Of a stretch of DNA of 64,000 nucleotides, positions 18,396 through 26,913 are shown piece by piece (the first letter of the stretch is position 1; every line of letters begins with the position of its first letter). Location of the stretch: contig NZ_JBFRXP010000013.1 of assembly GCF_041146875.1 (NCBI RefSeq), positions 23,945-87,944 on the forward strand. Direction: 5' to 3'. The position numbers were made by a program, and so were the translations under genes. The notes beneath the pieces are model-generated. The model did not search any database and was not told the origin of the DNA. It saw only the letters and a list, made by a program, of their open reading frames with translations. Source of the stretch: Igneacidithiobacillus sp041146875 (GTDB taxonomy: Bacteria > Pseudomonadota > Gammaproteobacteria > Acidithiobacillales > Acidithiobacillaceae).

Positions 18396-19250
18396 ATGAC
18401 CACGGAACAAAATGTCATGCCCAGCCTCAGCCCAGAACAGTGGGCAGGCTTGGCACGTTTGGGAGATATGGTTAGCAGTACGGAGTCTTTTCTTGGTAGC
18501 CCCGCGAGTAGTGCCGTCATCGGCCTAGCATTACGTTTTGGTGACTGGAATGAGCGCTATCAGTTAGATGCCTCAGTTGAGGAATTGTTGGCGACCCTTA
18601 ATGCCTTGCGCGATGCGGGCATTTTGAAATGGGTTCGGGATAATGCAGACTTCGTGCGCGACAACGTCCAATTGTTGCAAGGGTTTGGCCCGCAATTACT
18701 CAAGGTAATGCAAGAGATCCCCTGGGCGATTTTGCCGCAGACACTGAAACTGTTCAGTGATGTTTTGCCGCGCGTGGAAGCGCTGTGGGGATTTTTGCAA
18801 ACCGGCGCCGGCAATGACTTGGTTGCGCAACTGAAAAAATTGGGCGATCTCTGGGAAGAGACACGAGCCGATGAGAGTGTGGTCGCGGCGCTACGTTTGC
18901 TTCGTCAACTACAGGACGACGGTAATTTGCAGCGTGTCGCCGATCTCAGCCGACAGATTGGTTTGCTTGCCGAAACTATCCCAGTCGAATCGCTCATGGG
19001 TCAGCTTCTACAGGAACAAGAAAGTGGTCCCTTGCTGAGTGCCTTTGCAACACTGATGCATTCTAGTAAGGCAATGAGCAAGGCGTTGGCAGATGCTGCA
19101 GAGCATGAAGCGCGTGGCAAGGCAGGCGGAATCTCTGGCCTTTACCACATGCTGAAGGATCCCGATGTACAACGTGGCATGCGGGTCGTGGCGGTTTTGC
19201 CGGTATATTTGCAGAAGGCTGGGGTGCTGCCCAAAGAGGTTGCTGCCTAG
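18396..19250 (+). CDS. DUF1641 family protein
   Basis: A 284-residue soluble, helix-rich protein without signal peptide or membrane segments. The central region (about 90-125), with WAILPQTLKLF and similar repeats, and the overall leucine-rich pattern fit DUF1641. In other bacteria and archaea members of this family are found beside SQR or type II NADH dehydrogenase genes. It follows sqr by 59 bp with AAGGAGAG before the ATG, so it is probably co-expressed with it. Its biochemical role is not known; a partner or assembly factor for the flavoprotein is an inference. Confidence 0.8.
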   Translation: MTTEQNVMPSLSPEQWAGLARLGDMVSSTESFLGSPASSAVIGLALRFGDWNERYQLDASVEELLATLNALRDAGILKWVRDNADFVRDNVQLLQGFGPQLLKVMQEIPWAILPQTLKLFSDVLPRVEALWGFLQTGAGNDLVAQLKKLGDLWEETRADESVVAALRLLRQLQDDGNLQRVADLSRQIGLLAETIPVESLMGQLLQEQESGPLLSAFATLMHSSKAMSKALADAAEHEARGKAGGISGLYHMLKDPDVQRGMRVVAVLPVYLQKAGVLPKEVAA

Positions 19251-19303
19251 TTCACAGGGTATCCGTTGTGGGCAGCGCTGGAAATTGCTCACGGAGGAGC
19301 CTG

Positions 19304-19336
19304 ATGGTAGGATTGCGCCATTTTATAGCCTACTGA
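19304..19336 (+). CDS. Possible 10-codon leader peptide before ndk
   Basis: An ATG at 19304 follows a strong Shine-Dalgarno (GGAGGAG, 19294-19300) and opens the frame MVGLRHFIAY, ending 11 bp before the ndk ATG. It may be a coupled leader or chance. There is no amino-acid run typical of attenuation. Confidence 0.25.
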   Translation: MVGLRHFIAY

Positions 19337-19347
19337 AGAGGATGTTT

Positions 19348-19776
19348 ATGGCTCTCGAGCGCACCCTGTCCATTATCAAGCCTGATGCCGTGCAGAAAAA
19401 CGCCGTCGGTGCTATTTTGAGCCGTTTTGAGAATGCGGGGTTGCAGGTTGTTGCGGCCCGCATGTTGCATCTCGGTGCCGAAGACGCTGGTGGTTTCTAT
19501 GCGGTGCACAAAGCACGGCCATTTTATGGTGAGTTGTGCACCTTTATGAGCAGTGGCCCGGTACTGGTTTCGGTTCTGGAAGGGGAAAATGCAATCGCCA
19601 AGAATCGTGATCTGATGGGCGCCACCAATCCCAAGGATGCCGCCCCAGGCACGATCCGCGCGGATTTTGCCGAGAGTATTGATGCCAACGCCGTGCATGG
19701 CTCTGATAGCGCCGACACCGCAGCTTGGGAAATTTCGTATTTCTTTTCGCAACGGGAGCTTTGCCCACGCCCATGA
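19348..19776 (+). CDS. ndk: Nucleoside diphosphate kinase
   Basis: Ndk balances NTP and dNTP pools by phosphate transfer from ATP. The 142-residue length is standard. The conserved start ALERTLSIIKPDAV and the catalytic histidine in NAVHGSDS are present. The ATG at 19348 follows GAGGA at 5 nt; the ATG at 19342 overlaps that ribosome binding site. The stop overlaps the rlmN start (ATGA). In gammaproteobacteria ndk-rlmN-pilF is a common order. Confidence 0.96.
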   Translation: MALERTLSIIKPDAVQKNAVGAILSRFENAGLQVVAARMLHLGAEDAGGFYAVHKARPFYGELCTFMSSGPVLVSVLEGENAIAKNRDLMGATNPKDAAPGTIRADFAESIDANAVHGSDSADTAAWEISYFFSQRELCPRP

Positions 19777-20855
19777 GCGTATCCGCGCAAGCGTCTGACC
19801 GACCCAAGCTCCTTGGCCTAGATAGGATCGGGTTGGAGTCGCTGTTTGTTGAGTGGGGCGAGCCACGTTTCCGCGCGGCGCAAGTCTTACAATGGTTGCA
19901 TGCGCGGCAAGTTGGCGATTTTGCGCAAATGAGCAATGTCAACAAAGTGCTGCGCGAGCGCTTGGAAGAAAATTGCGAGGTGGGTGAGCTTGCTGTGTTG
20001 CGCGAACAGCACGCTGGCGATGGTACGCGTAAATGGTTGCTTGGGCTGCCGGATGGCAATGCCATCGAGACGGTATTCATTCCCGAAGACGAGCGTGGCA
20101 CTCTGTGTATCTCCTCTCAGGTAGGCTGTTCCCTGGCTTGTAGCTTTTGTGCTACCGGCGCTCAAGGTCTCAACCGCAACCTGGAAACCCACGAAATTAT
20201 CGCGCAAATTCGCGTCGCGCGGCGTGAGCTCGGCCTGGATGCCATCAGTAACGTGGTATTTATGGGAATGGGTGAGCCACTGCTCAACCTGAAACAGGTT
20301 CTTCCCGCAATCCGACTACTTTTGGATGACTACGGTTATGGCTTGGGTTCGCGACGGGTTACCGTCAGTACGGCGGGGGTGCTGCCCGGCTTGGCACAGT
20401 TGGGTCGGGAAAGTCCGGTGAACTTGGCTATCAGCCTACACGCAACGCGTGACGATATTCGTGATGAATTGGTCCCCATCAATCGCCATTACCCGCTACG
20501 TGAGCTACTTGCGGCCTGCCGCGCATATCCTCTTCCGCCACGTAGACGGATTACCTTTGAGTACGTGATGTTGGATGGCATTAATGATCAAGATCAGCAC
20601 GCACGGGAGTTAGTGCGTTTGCTGGCTGGGATTCCAGCGATGGTAAATTTGATTCCCTTCAACCCATTTCCTGAAGCGCGCTACCGTCGCAGTTCGCAGG
20701 CACGCATTGATGCCTTCCGCGAGATTATCCTACGCGCTGGCTTGATGACGGTTACACGCAAGACCCGCGGTGACGATATTGCTGCAGCATGCGGCCAGCT
20801 TGCCGGACAGGTGCAGCAGGGGCGGCGTAGTGTACCTTTACGGGTGTTGAATTAA
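19773..20855 (+). CDS. rlmN: Dual-specificity RNA methyltransferase RlmN
   Basis: A radical-SAM enzyme that methylates C2 of A2503 in 23S rRNA and of A37 in some tRNAs. The CSLACSFCATG segment holds the CX3CX2C iron-sulfur cysteines. A C-terminal cysteine in AAACGQ carries the methyl intermediate. The start at 19773 overlaps the ndk stop (ATGA) and gives 360 residues. An earlier ATG at 19725 lies inside ndk and adds unrelated sequence. Confidence 0.95.
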   Translation: MSVSAQASDRPKLLGLDRIGLESLFVEWGEPRFRAAQVLQWLHARQVGDFAQMSNVNKVLRERLEENCEVGELAVLREQHAGDGTRKWLLGLPDGNAIETVFIPEDERGTLCISSQVGCSLACSFCATGAQGLNRNLETHEIIAQIRVARRELGLDAISNVVFMGMGEPLLNLKQVLPAIRLLLDDYGYGLGSRRVTVSTAGVLPGLAQLGRESPVNLAISLHATRDDIRDELVPINRHYPLRELLAACRAYPLPPRRRITFEYVMLDGINDQDQHARELVRLLAGIPAMVNLIPFNPFPEARYRRSSQARIDAFREIILRAGLMTVTRKTRGDDIAAACGQLAGQVQQGRRSVPLRVLN

Positions 20856-20858
20856 CCG

Positions 20859-21719
20859 ATGCAGAGACAAAATCTGACATTTATTCGTACGGGTTTGCTT
20901 GTTGGCTTGGTGCTTTCATCAAGTGCCTGCGCCTTGTTTTCTAGCCACCAGAAACTGACTCCAGCGGAAGAAGCGGCAGCGGCGGCACGGAATGCGCCAC
21001 CCAACCCCGCTGCCTCTTTGCGCGCTGCGCCTCCCGATCAGGTGGCCATCTATACCTCTCTCGGTACAGCGTATTTGCAAGGCGGCCATCCGCGTGCCGC
21101 GGTGCGCGAGTTGAAGCAGGCCATAAGTTTGCCTGGCAAGCACGGTGACGCCTATAACATCCTAGGTTTGGCCTATCAGGCCTTAGGACAGGCGGATTTG
21201 GCAGAGGATGCCTTTCGCAGCGCCCTCGGCGAAGAACCCGACGACCCCCAATTTTTGAACAATTACGGCGCATTTCTTCTGGAGCAAGGGAAGTTCTCTG
21301 CCGCAGTAGAACAGCTCAGCAAGGCCACTAAAGACCCTCTATACAGCACACCGGAGTTTGCCTGGACCAATCTGGCGGCCGCCTATCGCGGACTCAAGCA
21401 AGAAAACCTGGCAATTGTGGCGTTGCAGAAGGCGCTCTATTTCAAGCCTGGCTATTCGCCCGCCCTGTTGCTGTGGGCAGAAATGGAATACCAGGATCAT
21501 GATCTAACGGCCGCATATGGGCATTTGCAAGGTGTTTTGGCACAGGAGCCAGATAACGCGCAAGCGTTGCTCTTGGCTGGCCAAATCTCCTGGCAACAAG
21601 GACAGCAGGTCCGCGCGCGCTCGTTATGGGAGCGTTGTGTCAACTCCAGCCCTTATTCGGCTGCTGGGAAAGAGGCACAAACACTGCTCTTACAGCACGG
21701 TGCAGGCAATAATGGATGA
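20859..21719 (+). CDS. pilF: Type IV pilus outer-membrane lipoprotein PilF (TPR protein)
   Basis: A 286-residue lipoprotein with a signal peptide ending in the lipobox SSAC (Cys24), followed by an Ala-rich linker and about five tetratricopeptide repeats between residues 60 and 270. PilF/PilW pilotins help assemble the PilQ secretin. The position between rlmN and rodZ is the classic one for pilF. The stop overlaps the rodZ start by 8 bp. Confidence 0.88.
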   Translation: MQRQNLTFIRTGLLVGLVLSSSACALFSSHQKLTPAEEAAAAARNAPPNPAASLRAAPPDQVAIYTSLGTAYLQGGHPRAAVRELKQAISLPGKHGDAYNILGLAYQALGQADLAEDAFRSALGEEPDDPQFLNNYGAFLLEQGKFSAAVEQLSKATKDPLYSTPEFAWTNLAAAYRGLKQENLAIVALQKALYFKPGYSPALLLWAEMEYQDHDLTAAYGHLQGVLAQEPDNAQALLLAGQISWQQGQQVRARSLWERCVNSSPYSAAGKEAQTLLLQHGAGNNG

Positions 21720-22707
21720 GGTATTCGCGGAGCTTTTGACGCAGTTACGGTCGGCACGCGTAGCGCGTGGCTGGGATCTCGCACAAGTCGCGCAAAAATT
21801 GCACATTACCAGCACGCAGGTTGCCGCCCTTGAAGAGGGCCGCTTCCAAGAATTGCCGGGCGCTGCGTTTGCCCGAGGGTACCTCCGCAATTACGCGCGT
21901 CTTCTCGATCTCGACGTGGAGGGCGTGCTTGCTGCATATGATCGCTACCACGGCAGTTCTGGTCTGCGACCGAGCGAAGAAGTGCTGCCGCGCAGCGAAC
22001 TACCGCTTCTGGATTACAGTCGAAAAATGCTGTTTTTTTCCATCCTGTTAGCCATTGCCCTGATTATTCTTGGATGGTGGCTTTGGGGTAGGGGCAGCTC
22101 GGCAGTGTCGGCGCCAGCCGCTGTTGCTGCTAGTGCCTCCGCCAGCAATCGGAGTGCCGCGCAAGTGGTAATGTCTACGCCAGTGGAAACCGCGGCTCTT
22201 ACCAGCCCCGCTTTTTCGGTTACCACCACCACTGCTGCTGCGGCGTCGCCGTCTCCCATTACCGCTATGACCCTATCTGCCATGAGTGGCGCCCTGGTCT
22301 TTCATTTTACCGGGGATTGCTGGGTGCAGGTACGTGATGCCAGCGGCAATATTGTTCTCTCGACATTGGGCAAGGCTGGGCAGGACGTTACCGTAACACA
22401 AGGCCAGCCTCCCTATCGTATCCTGATTGGTAAGGCGAGTGCCGTGCAGATTACCTATGCTGGCAAACCCGTGGCCCTTCCGGCGAACGCCCTCAATGTC
22501 GCGCGTGTACAAGTGGGTGCGGCGCCAGTGGCAGCGCCAACTACTTCGGTGAAACTTGCCCAGCACCCACTTACCGCGGCACAATCGGTTAAATCCCTTC
22601 GCCCCTCCGCTACTACCGCGTCCTCTCGCGTTTCCGCCGTAGCGAGTGACGAATCCACTTTCAGCGAGGTAGCTCATGCAACATCAGTCACCCATTCAGC
22701 GCCGTAA
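21712..22707 (+). CDS. rodZ: Cytoskeletal protein RodZ
   Basis: A cell-shape protein linking MreB filaments to the membrane. The 331 residues comprise an N-terminal helix-turn-helix domain (about 1-85), a membrane helix at about 105-125, a low-complexity Ala/Ser/Thr linker and a periplasmic DUF4115-type domain (about 195-260). The ATG at 21712 overlaps the end of pilF. A longer frame open from 21517 is an artefact inside pilF. The C-terminal 10 codons overlap ispG. Confidence 0.9.
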   Translation: MDEVFAELLTQLRSARVARGWDLAQVAQKLHITSTQVAALEEGRFQELPGAAFARGYLRNYARLLDLDVEGVLAAYDRYHGSSGLRPSEEVLPRSELPLLDYSRKMLFFSILLAIALIILGWWLWGRGSSAVSAPAAVAASASASNRSAAQVVMSTPVETAALTSPAFSVTTTTAAAASPSPITAMTLSAMSGALVFHFTGDCWVQVRDASGNIVLSTLGKAGQDVTVTQGQPPYRILIGKASAVQITYAGKPVALPANALNVARVQVGAAPVAAPTTSVKLAQHPLTAAQSVKSLRPSATTASSRVSAVASDESTFSEVAHATSVTHSAP

Positions 22708-23776
22708 GAGCCGGCAGATCCAAGTGGGCAAGGTCGCCATTGGAGGCGGCGCGCCGATCTCTGTGCAAAGCATGACCAACACCGAAACCCGCGACGTAGC
22801 GGCGACGGTTGCCCAAATTCGTAGGCTGGAGGCGGTTGGTGCTGACATCGTGCGGGTATCTGTACCGAGTATGGACGCGGCGGAGGCATTCAAGGCCATT
22901 CGTGCCCAAGTAGAGGTCCCCTTGGTTGCCGACATTCATTTTGATCATCGCATTGCCCTGCAGGTGATGACGGATGGTGTCGATGGGTTACGCATCAATC
23001 CGGGCAATATCGGGACCATCGACAAGGCGCGCCTGGTTGTGGAAATGGCCAAAGACAAGGGGATACCCATCCGCATAGGCGTGAATGCCGGCAGTCTGGA
23101 AAAAGACCTGCAGGAAAAATATGGTGAGCCGACCCCGGAGGCGTTGGTAGAGTCAGCGCTGCGCCATGTGGCCATTCTCGACGAGCTCAACTTTCACGAC
23201 GTGAAAATCAGCGTCAAAGCATCTGACGTCTTCCTTGCCGTCGGCGCCTATCGTCTGCTCGCACAACAGGTCGACTACCCGTTGCACCTCGGGATTACCG
23301 AGGCCGGTGGTCTACGTTCCGGCACGGTCAAATCGGCTATCGGATTAGGTTTGCTCTTGAATGAAGGGATTGGTGATACCATCCGCGTTTCTCTTGCGGC
23401 AGACCCGGTCGAGGAAATTCGGGTGGGCTTTGATATCTTGAAGAGCCTGCACCTGCGGCAAAAAGGCATCAACCTGATTGCCTGCCCCTCCTGCTCGCGG
23501 CAAGAGTTTGACGTGATCAAAACCATCAATGCCTTGGAAGGACGCTTGGAGGATATCCTCGAGCCCATGGATGTTTCGGTGATCGGCTGCGTGGTCAACG
23601 GTATTGGCGAGGCGAAGGAAGCAGACATTGGTCTGACCGGCGGCGACAAACGCAGTATCCTGTACTATCGTGGCAAGCAGGTGGATAGAGTCGAAAACCA
23701 GGATATTGTCGATGTTCTTGAAAAGCGGATTCGCGCCGAAGTAGCGGAGCGTCGCGCTGCACGCAACGACGCCTGA
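22676..23776 (+). CDS. ispG: 4-hydroxy-3-methylbut-2-enyl diphosphate synthase
   Basis: IspG (GcpE) makes HMBPP from MEcPP, the penultimate step of the MEP isoprenoid pathway. It has 366 residues. Iron-sulfur cysteines are seen in ACPSCSR and in GCVVNG. GAGGT precedes the ATG at 22676, which lies 32 bp inside the 3' end of rodZ in another frame. hisS follows. Confidence 0.97.
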   Translation: MQHQSPIQRRKSRQIQVGKVAIGGGAPISVQSMTNTETRDVAATVAQIRRLEAVGADIVRVSVPSMDAAEAFKAIRAQVEVPLVADIHFDHRIALQVMTDGVDGLRINPGNIGTIDKARLVVEMAKDKGIPIRIGVNAGSLEKDLQEKYGEPTPEALVESALRHVAILDELNFHDVKISVKASDVFLAVGAYRLLAQQVDYPLHLGITEAGGLRSGTVKSAIGLGLLLNEGIGDTIRVSLAADPVEEIRVGFDILKSLHLRQKGINLIACPSCSRQEFDVIKTINALEGRLEDILEPMDVSVIGCVVNGIGEAKEADIGLTGGDKRSILYYRGKQVDRVENQDIVDVLEKRIRAEVAERRAARNDA

Positions 23777-23788
23777 GGATAGCTTCCG

Positions 23789-25057
23789 GTGGCAAAACCT
23801 ACCCTCACTGCCGTGCGGGGGATGAATGATATCTTCCCCCCAGAGACAATTGCTTGGCAGCAACTCGAGCAGTCCTTCCGTAGCGTACTTTCCCGTTATG
23901 GCTGTGCCGAGATTCGCCTGCCCATTGTCGAACAAAGCGCGCTCTTTGCCCGTGCCATTGGTGACGTTACAGATATTGTACAGAAGGAAATGTACACCTT
24001 TGCCGATCGCAATGGCGACTCCCTGACGCTGCGCCCCGAAGGCACCGCGGGTGTAGTGCGTGCCCTGATCGAACATGGCGGTCTGCGTGGGCAGACCCCC
24101 AGGCTTTATTACCTGGGCCCGATGTTTCGCCATGAGCGGCCACAGCGCGGGCGCTACCGCCAGTTTCATCAGCTCGGGGTCGAGTTTTTTGGCATTGCCA
24201 GTGCAAGTGCCGATGCAGAAATCATTGCACTGTCTGCGCGTCTTTTGGCCGCAGCGGGGATACCCGCACAGCTGCAACTGAATTCCTTGGGTACGCCAGA
24301 ATCGCGTGCCAGTTATCGCGAAATTCTCCTTCAGTACCTGCGTCCCCAAGCAGAAAAACTTTGCGGTGATTGTCAGGAGAGACTGGAGCGCAATCCGCTG
24401 CGAGTCCTCGACTGCAAAGTCGAATCTTGTCAGCTGGTCGCCAAGGATGCGCCACAGTTGCTGCAGCATCTCGACCCCGAATCAGCCGCGCACTTTTCCC
24501 TGTTGCAGGAACTTTTACAGGGGATGGGTATTGCCTATGTCATCAACCCGCGTTTGGTGCGTGGTCTGGACTATTATCATCGCACGGTCTTTGAATGGGT
24601 GGCAGAAGGCTTGGGTTCGCAGGGTACGGTCCTGGCCGGGGGACGCTATGACGGTTTGGTAGAGCAGCTCGGTGGGCCGGAAACGCCGGCTATCGGTTTT
24701 GCGCTCGGCATGGAGCGGATCTTGGCCCTGCGAGCACTCGCGCAATTGGCGGAGGCGGACGCAGTACCTGCTCTCTTTCTTGGTGCCTTGGACGATGCGG
24801 CCTTGACCGCTGTGTTTCGGCAGGCGGAGGGATTGCGGGCGAACGGACTCAGTGTTGTAGTAGCTGGCCCCGGATCGGTGAAGTCCTTGTTGAAACAGGC
24901 CCAGCGTAGCGCGGCGCGTTATCAGGTATTGGTCGGTGCCGCCGACCTTGCCGCTGGAGATGTGTTGCTCAAAGAGCAGGAGGGGCAGGGCGAGTGGCGG
25001 GGTCCCTGGGATGAATTGCACCGTGGTCTGACCGCCCTCGGCGTTGATTTCACGTAG
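23789..25057 (+). CDS. hisS: Histidyl-tRNA synthetase
   Basis: A class II synthetase of 422 residues. Motif 2 is FRHERPQRGRYRQFHQ, and the histidine-specific motifs RGLDYY and GGRYDGL are present. The GTG start at 23789 is preceded by GAGGA at 8 nt. It sits between ispG and the yfgM homologue, as in many gammaproteobacteria. HisZ, the catalytically inactive paralogue, lies at 40.9 kb. Confidence 0.96.
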   Translation: MAKPTLTAVRGMNDIFPPETIAWQQLEQSFRSVLSRYGCAEIRLPIVEQSALFARAIGDVTDIVQKEMYTFADRNGDSLTLRPEGTAGVVRALIEHGGLRGQTPRLYYLGPMFRHERPQRGRYRQFHQLGVEFFGIASASADAEIIALSARLLAAAGIPAQLQLNSLGTPESRASYREILLQYLRPQAEKLCGDCQERLERNPLRVLDCKVESCQLVAKDAPQLLQHLDPESAAHFSLLQELLQGMGIAYVINPRLVRGLDYYHRTVFEWVAEGLGSQGTVLAGGRYDGLVEQLGGPETPAIGFALGMERILALRALAQLAEADAVPALFLGALDDAALTAVFRQAEGLRANGLSVVVAGPGSVKSLLKQAQRSAARYQVLVGAADLAAGDVLLKEQEGQGEWRGPWDELHRGLTALGVDFT

Positions 25058-25100
25058 CCACCCCGCCATACTACGCGCCAAGCGCATTAGGCAAAAAATC

Positions 25101-25709
25101 ATGACTGGCCCAGAATTTACCGAATCTCTTCAACGTCATCGTAAGCTTTTGATCATCCTCTTCGTGCTGATTATCGCCGGAGTTCTGGCTTTTTTTGCCT
25201 ATGACAAATATCAGCGCCATCAAATGGAGCGCGCAGGTGTCCTCTATAGCGAAATGAGCGATAGTCTGGCGAGCAATAACGATGCCATGGTGCGCGCCAG
25301 TGCCGAAACCTTGGTTCACGACTATGGTGCTACCCCCTATGCAAGCATGGCGCGTTTTTATCTGGCGCGTATCGACACCGAGGCCAAGCAAGATGCCAAA
25401 GCAGAAGCACAATTGCAGTGGCTTAGCGATCACAGTGGCTTGCCAGCGGGCATGCAGCCCATGGCGCGTGTAGCATTAGCGCGCTTGTATCTGCAGAATG
25501 GGAAAAATCAGCAAGTCCTGCAGTTGTTGCAAAAGTCAGATAGCGCTTTTGCGGTGGTAGATTGGGAGCTGCGTGGAGATGCAGAGGCGGGATTGAGGCA
25601 CTACAGCCAGGCGCGTGACGACTATCAAAAAGCGATTGCAGCACTACCGGCGACCGATCCATACGTGGCTTACCTGCAAATGAAAATGGCAAATTTGGGA
25701 GTTTCTTGA
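25101..25709 (+). CDS. yfgM: YfgM-like membrane-anchored TPR protein
   Basis: A 202-residue protein with one N-terminal membrane helix (about 15-36) and a periplasmic tetratricopeptide-like region. E. coli YfgM (AncillarY of SecYEG) associates with PpiD at the translocon. Assignment rests on topology, length and position between hisS and bamB. The ATG at 25101 removes a 19-residue upstream extension that starts inside hisS. The stop shares one base with the bamB ATG (TGATG). Confidence 0.85.
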   Translation: MTGPEFTESLQRHRKLLIILFVLIIAGVLAFFAYDKYQRHQMERAGVLYSEMSDSLASNNDAMVRASAETLVHDYGATPYASMARFYLARIDTEAKQDAKAEAQLQWLSDHSGLPAGMQPMARVALARLYLQNGKNQQVLQLLQKSDSAFAVVDWELRGDAEAGLRHYSQARDDYQKAIAALPATDPYVAYLQMKMANLGVS

Positions 25710-26908
25710 TGAGCTATGCTAAGACCCATGGTGTGCGTACCGGACTGCGTGCCGCCGCTATGCTGGGGGTGTTCTTCGCTTTGGGCGGTTGCGGTGTTTG
25801 GAATTGGGCCTTTGGTCCGGCAGAACCTGCCCCCAAACCGGTCAAGGCTATGCACAAGGAACAGGTCACTGTCGGCTTTGGCACCAATTGGCAGGCTCGC
25901 CTGTACGGTGATTGGCGTTTAGATCCCTATAACGCCACACAACTGGCGGTGACGGATGGCAAAATTTATCTAAGCGATGACTCTGGGCATCTTCTCGCGC
26001 TTACTCGTGGTGGAAGTTTGCGTTGGGAGTACCGCCTGGATGGCAAAAGTCCGCGCGGACCGACAGTTGCCAGCGGAGTCGTCTATGTAGGCACGGATCG
26101 TGGCAAGCTGTACGCTATCTCCGCGCAGGATGGAAAAAAACTCTGGGATGTGCAGTTGGGTGCTGAACCCACAAGTCCCATCAGCGTCGCTGATCATCGG
26201 CTTTTTCTGCAGTTGTCGAATGGCCATCTGCTCGCCCTGAACACCAGCAACGGCGCAATAGATTGGACCTTCTCCCTCCCGCAACCTTCTTTGTTGCTGC
26301 GTCGTAATAGCGGAATCGTTATCGCTGGGCAAACTCTGTATACGGGTTTTGCCGATGGTAAACTGATTGCCCTCGATGCCAGCAACGGAGCCGAGCTCTG
26401 GCGCGCCACGGTCGCTATCCCGCACGGCAACAACGAGCTGGCACGCATGGTCGACGTTGCGGCAACACCAGTTCTTGATGGTAATCGCGTGATTGCTGCT
26501 GCCTATCAGGGCAATATTTCCGCGTTCAGCAGGGATAGCGGTGAAGAAGACTGGAGTCGGCCCATGTCGACCGTCATTACCCCCATTTTGCACGATGGCA
26601 AACTTTTTGTAGCCGGGAGCGATGGTCAGGTCTACGCCATGGATCCCAGCAGTGGAACCGTGGAATGGCGCAATACTGCACTTAAAGGGCAATCCTTGAG
26701 CGGAATGGCGCTTTGCGATGGCAAACTCCTGCTAAGCAATTACGCCGGACAGGTGATTACCCTCGATCCGCAAACGGGCCATCGTACCGGGCAGGAAACC
26801 GTCTCCAGTAGTGGTATCCAAACCGCACCCGTCTGTGTCGGCAAGGGTAGCTTCCTGGTATTGAGTGGCGTCGGCACCCTGTACCAGCTCCAGTTCCAGA
26901 AGCCGTAA
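25709..26908 (+). CDS. bamB: Outer membrane protein assembly factor BamB
   Basis: A lipoprotein of the BAM complex that helps insert beta-barrel proteins. It has 399 residues with the lipobox LGGC (Cys28) and repeated PQQ-like blades such as KLYAISAQDGKKLW and LIALDASNGAELW, which build an eight-bladed propeller. The ATG at 25709 is coupled to the upstream stop. A TTG three bases earlier is an unlikely alternative. Confidence 0.94.
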   Translation: MSYAKTHGVRTGLRAAAMLGVFFALGGCGVWNWAFGPAEPAPKPVKAMHKEQVTVGFGTNWQARLYGDWRLDPYNATQLAVTDGKIYLSDDSGHLLALTRGGSLRWEYRLDGKSPRGPTVASGVVYVGTDRGKLYAISAQDGKKLWDVQLGAEPTSPISVADHRLFLQLSNGHLLALNTSNGAIDWTFSLPQPSLLLRRNSGIVIAGQTLYTGFADGKLIALDASNGAELWRATVAIPHGNNELARMVDVAATPVLDGNRVIAAAYQGNISAFSRDSGEEDWSRPMSTVITPILHDGKLFVAGSDGQVYAMDPSSGTVEWRNTALKGQSLSGMALCDGKLLLSNYAGQVITLDPQTGHRTGQETVSSSGIQTAPVCVGKGSFLVLSGVGTLYQLQFQKP

Positions 26909-26913
26909 TTCAT

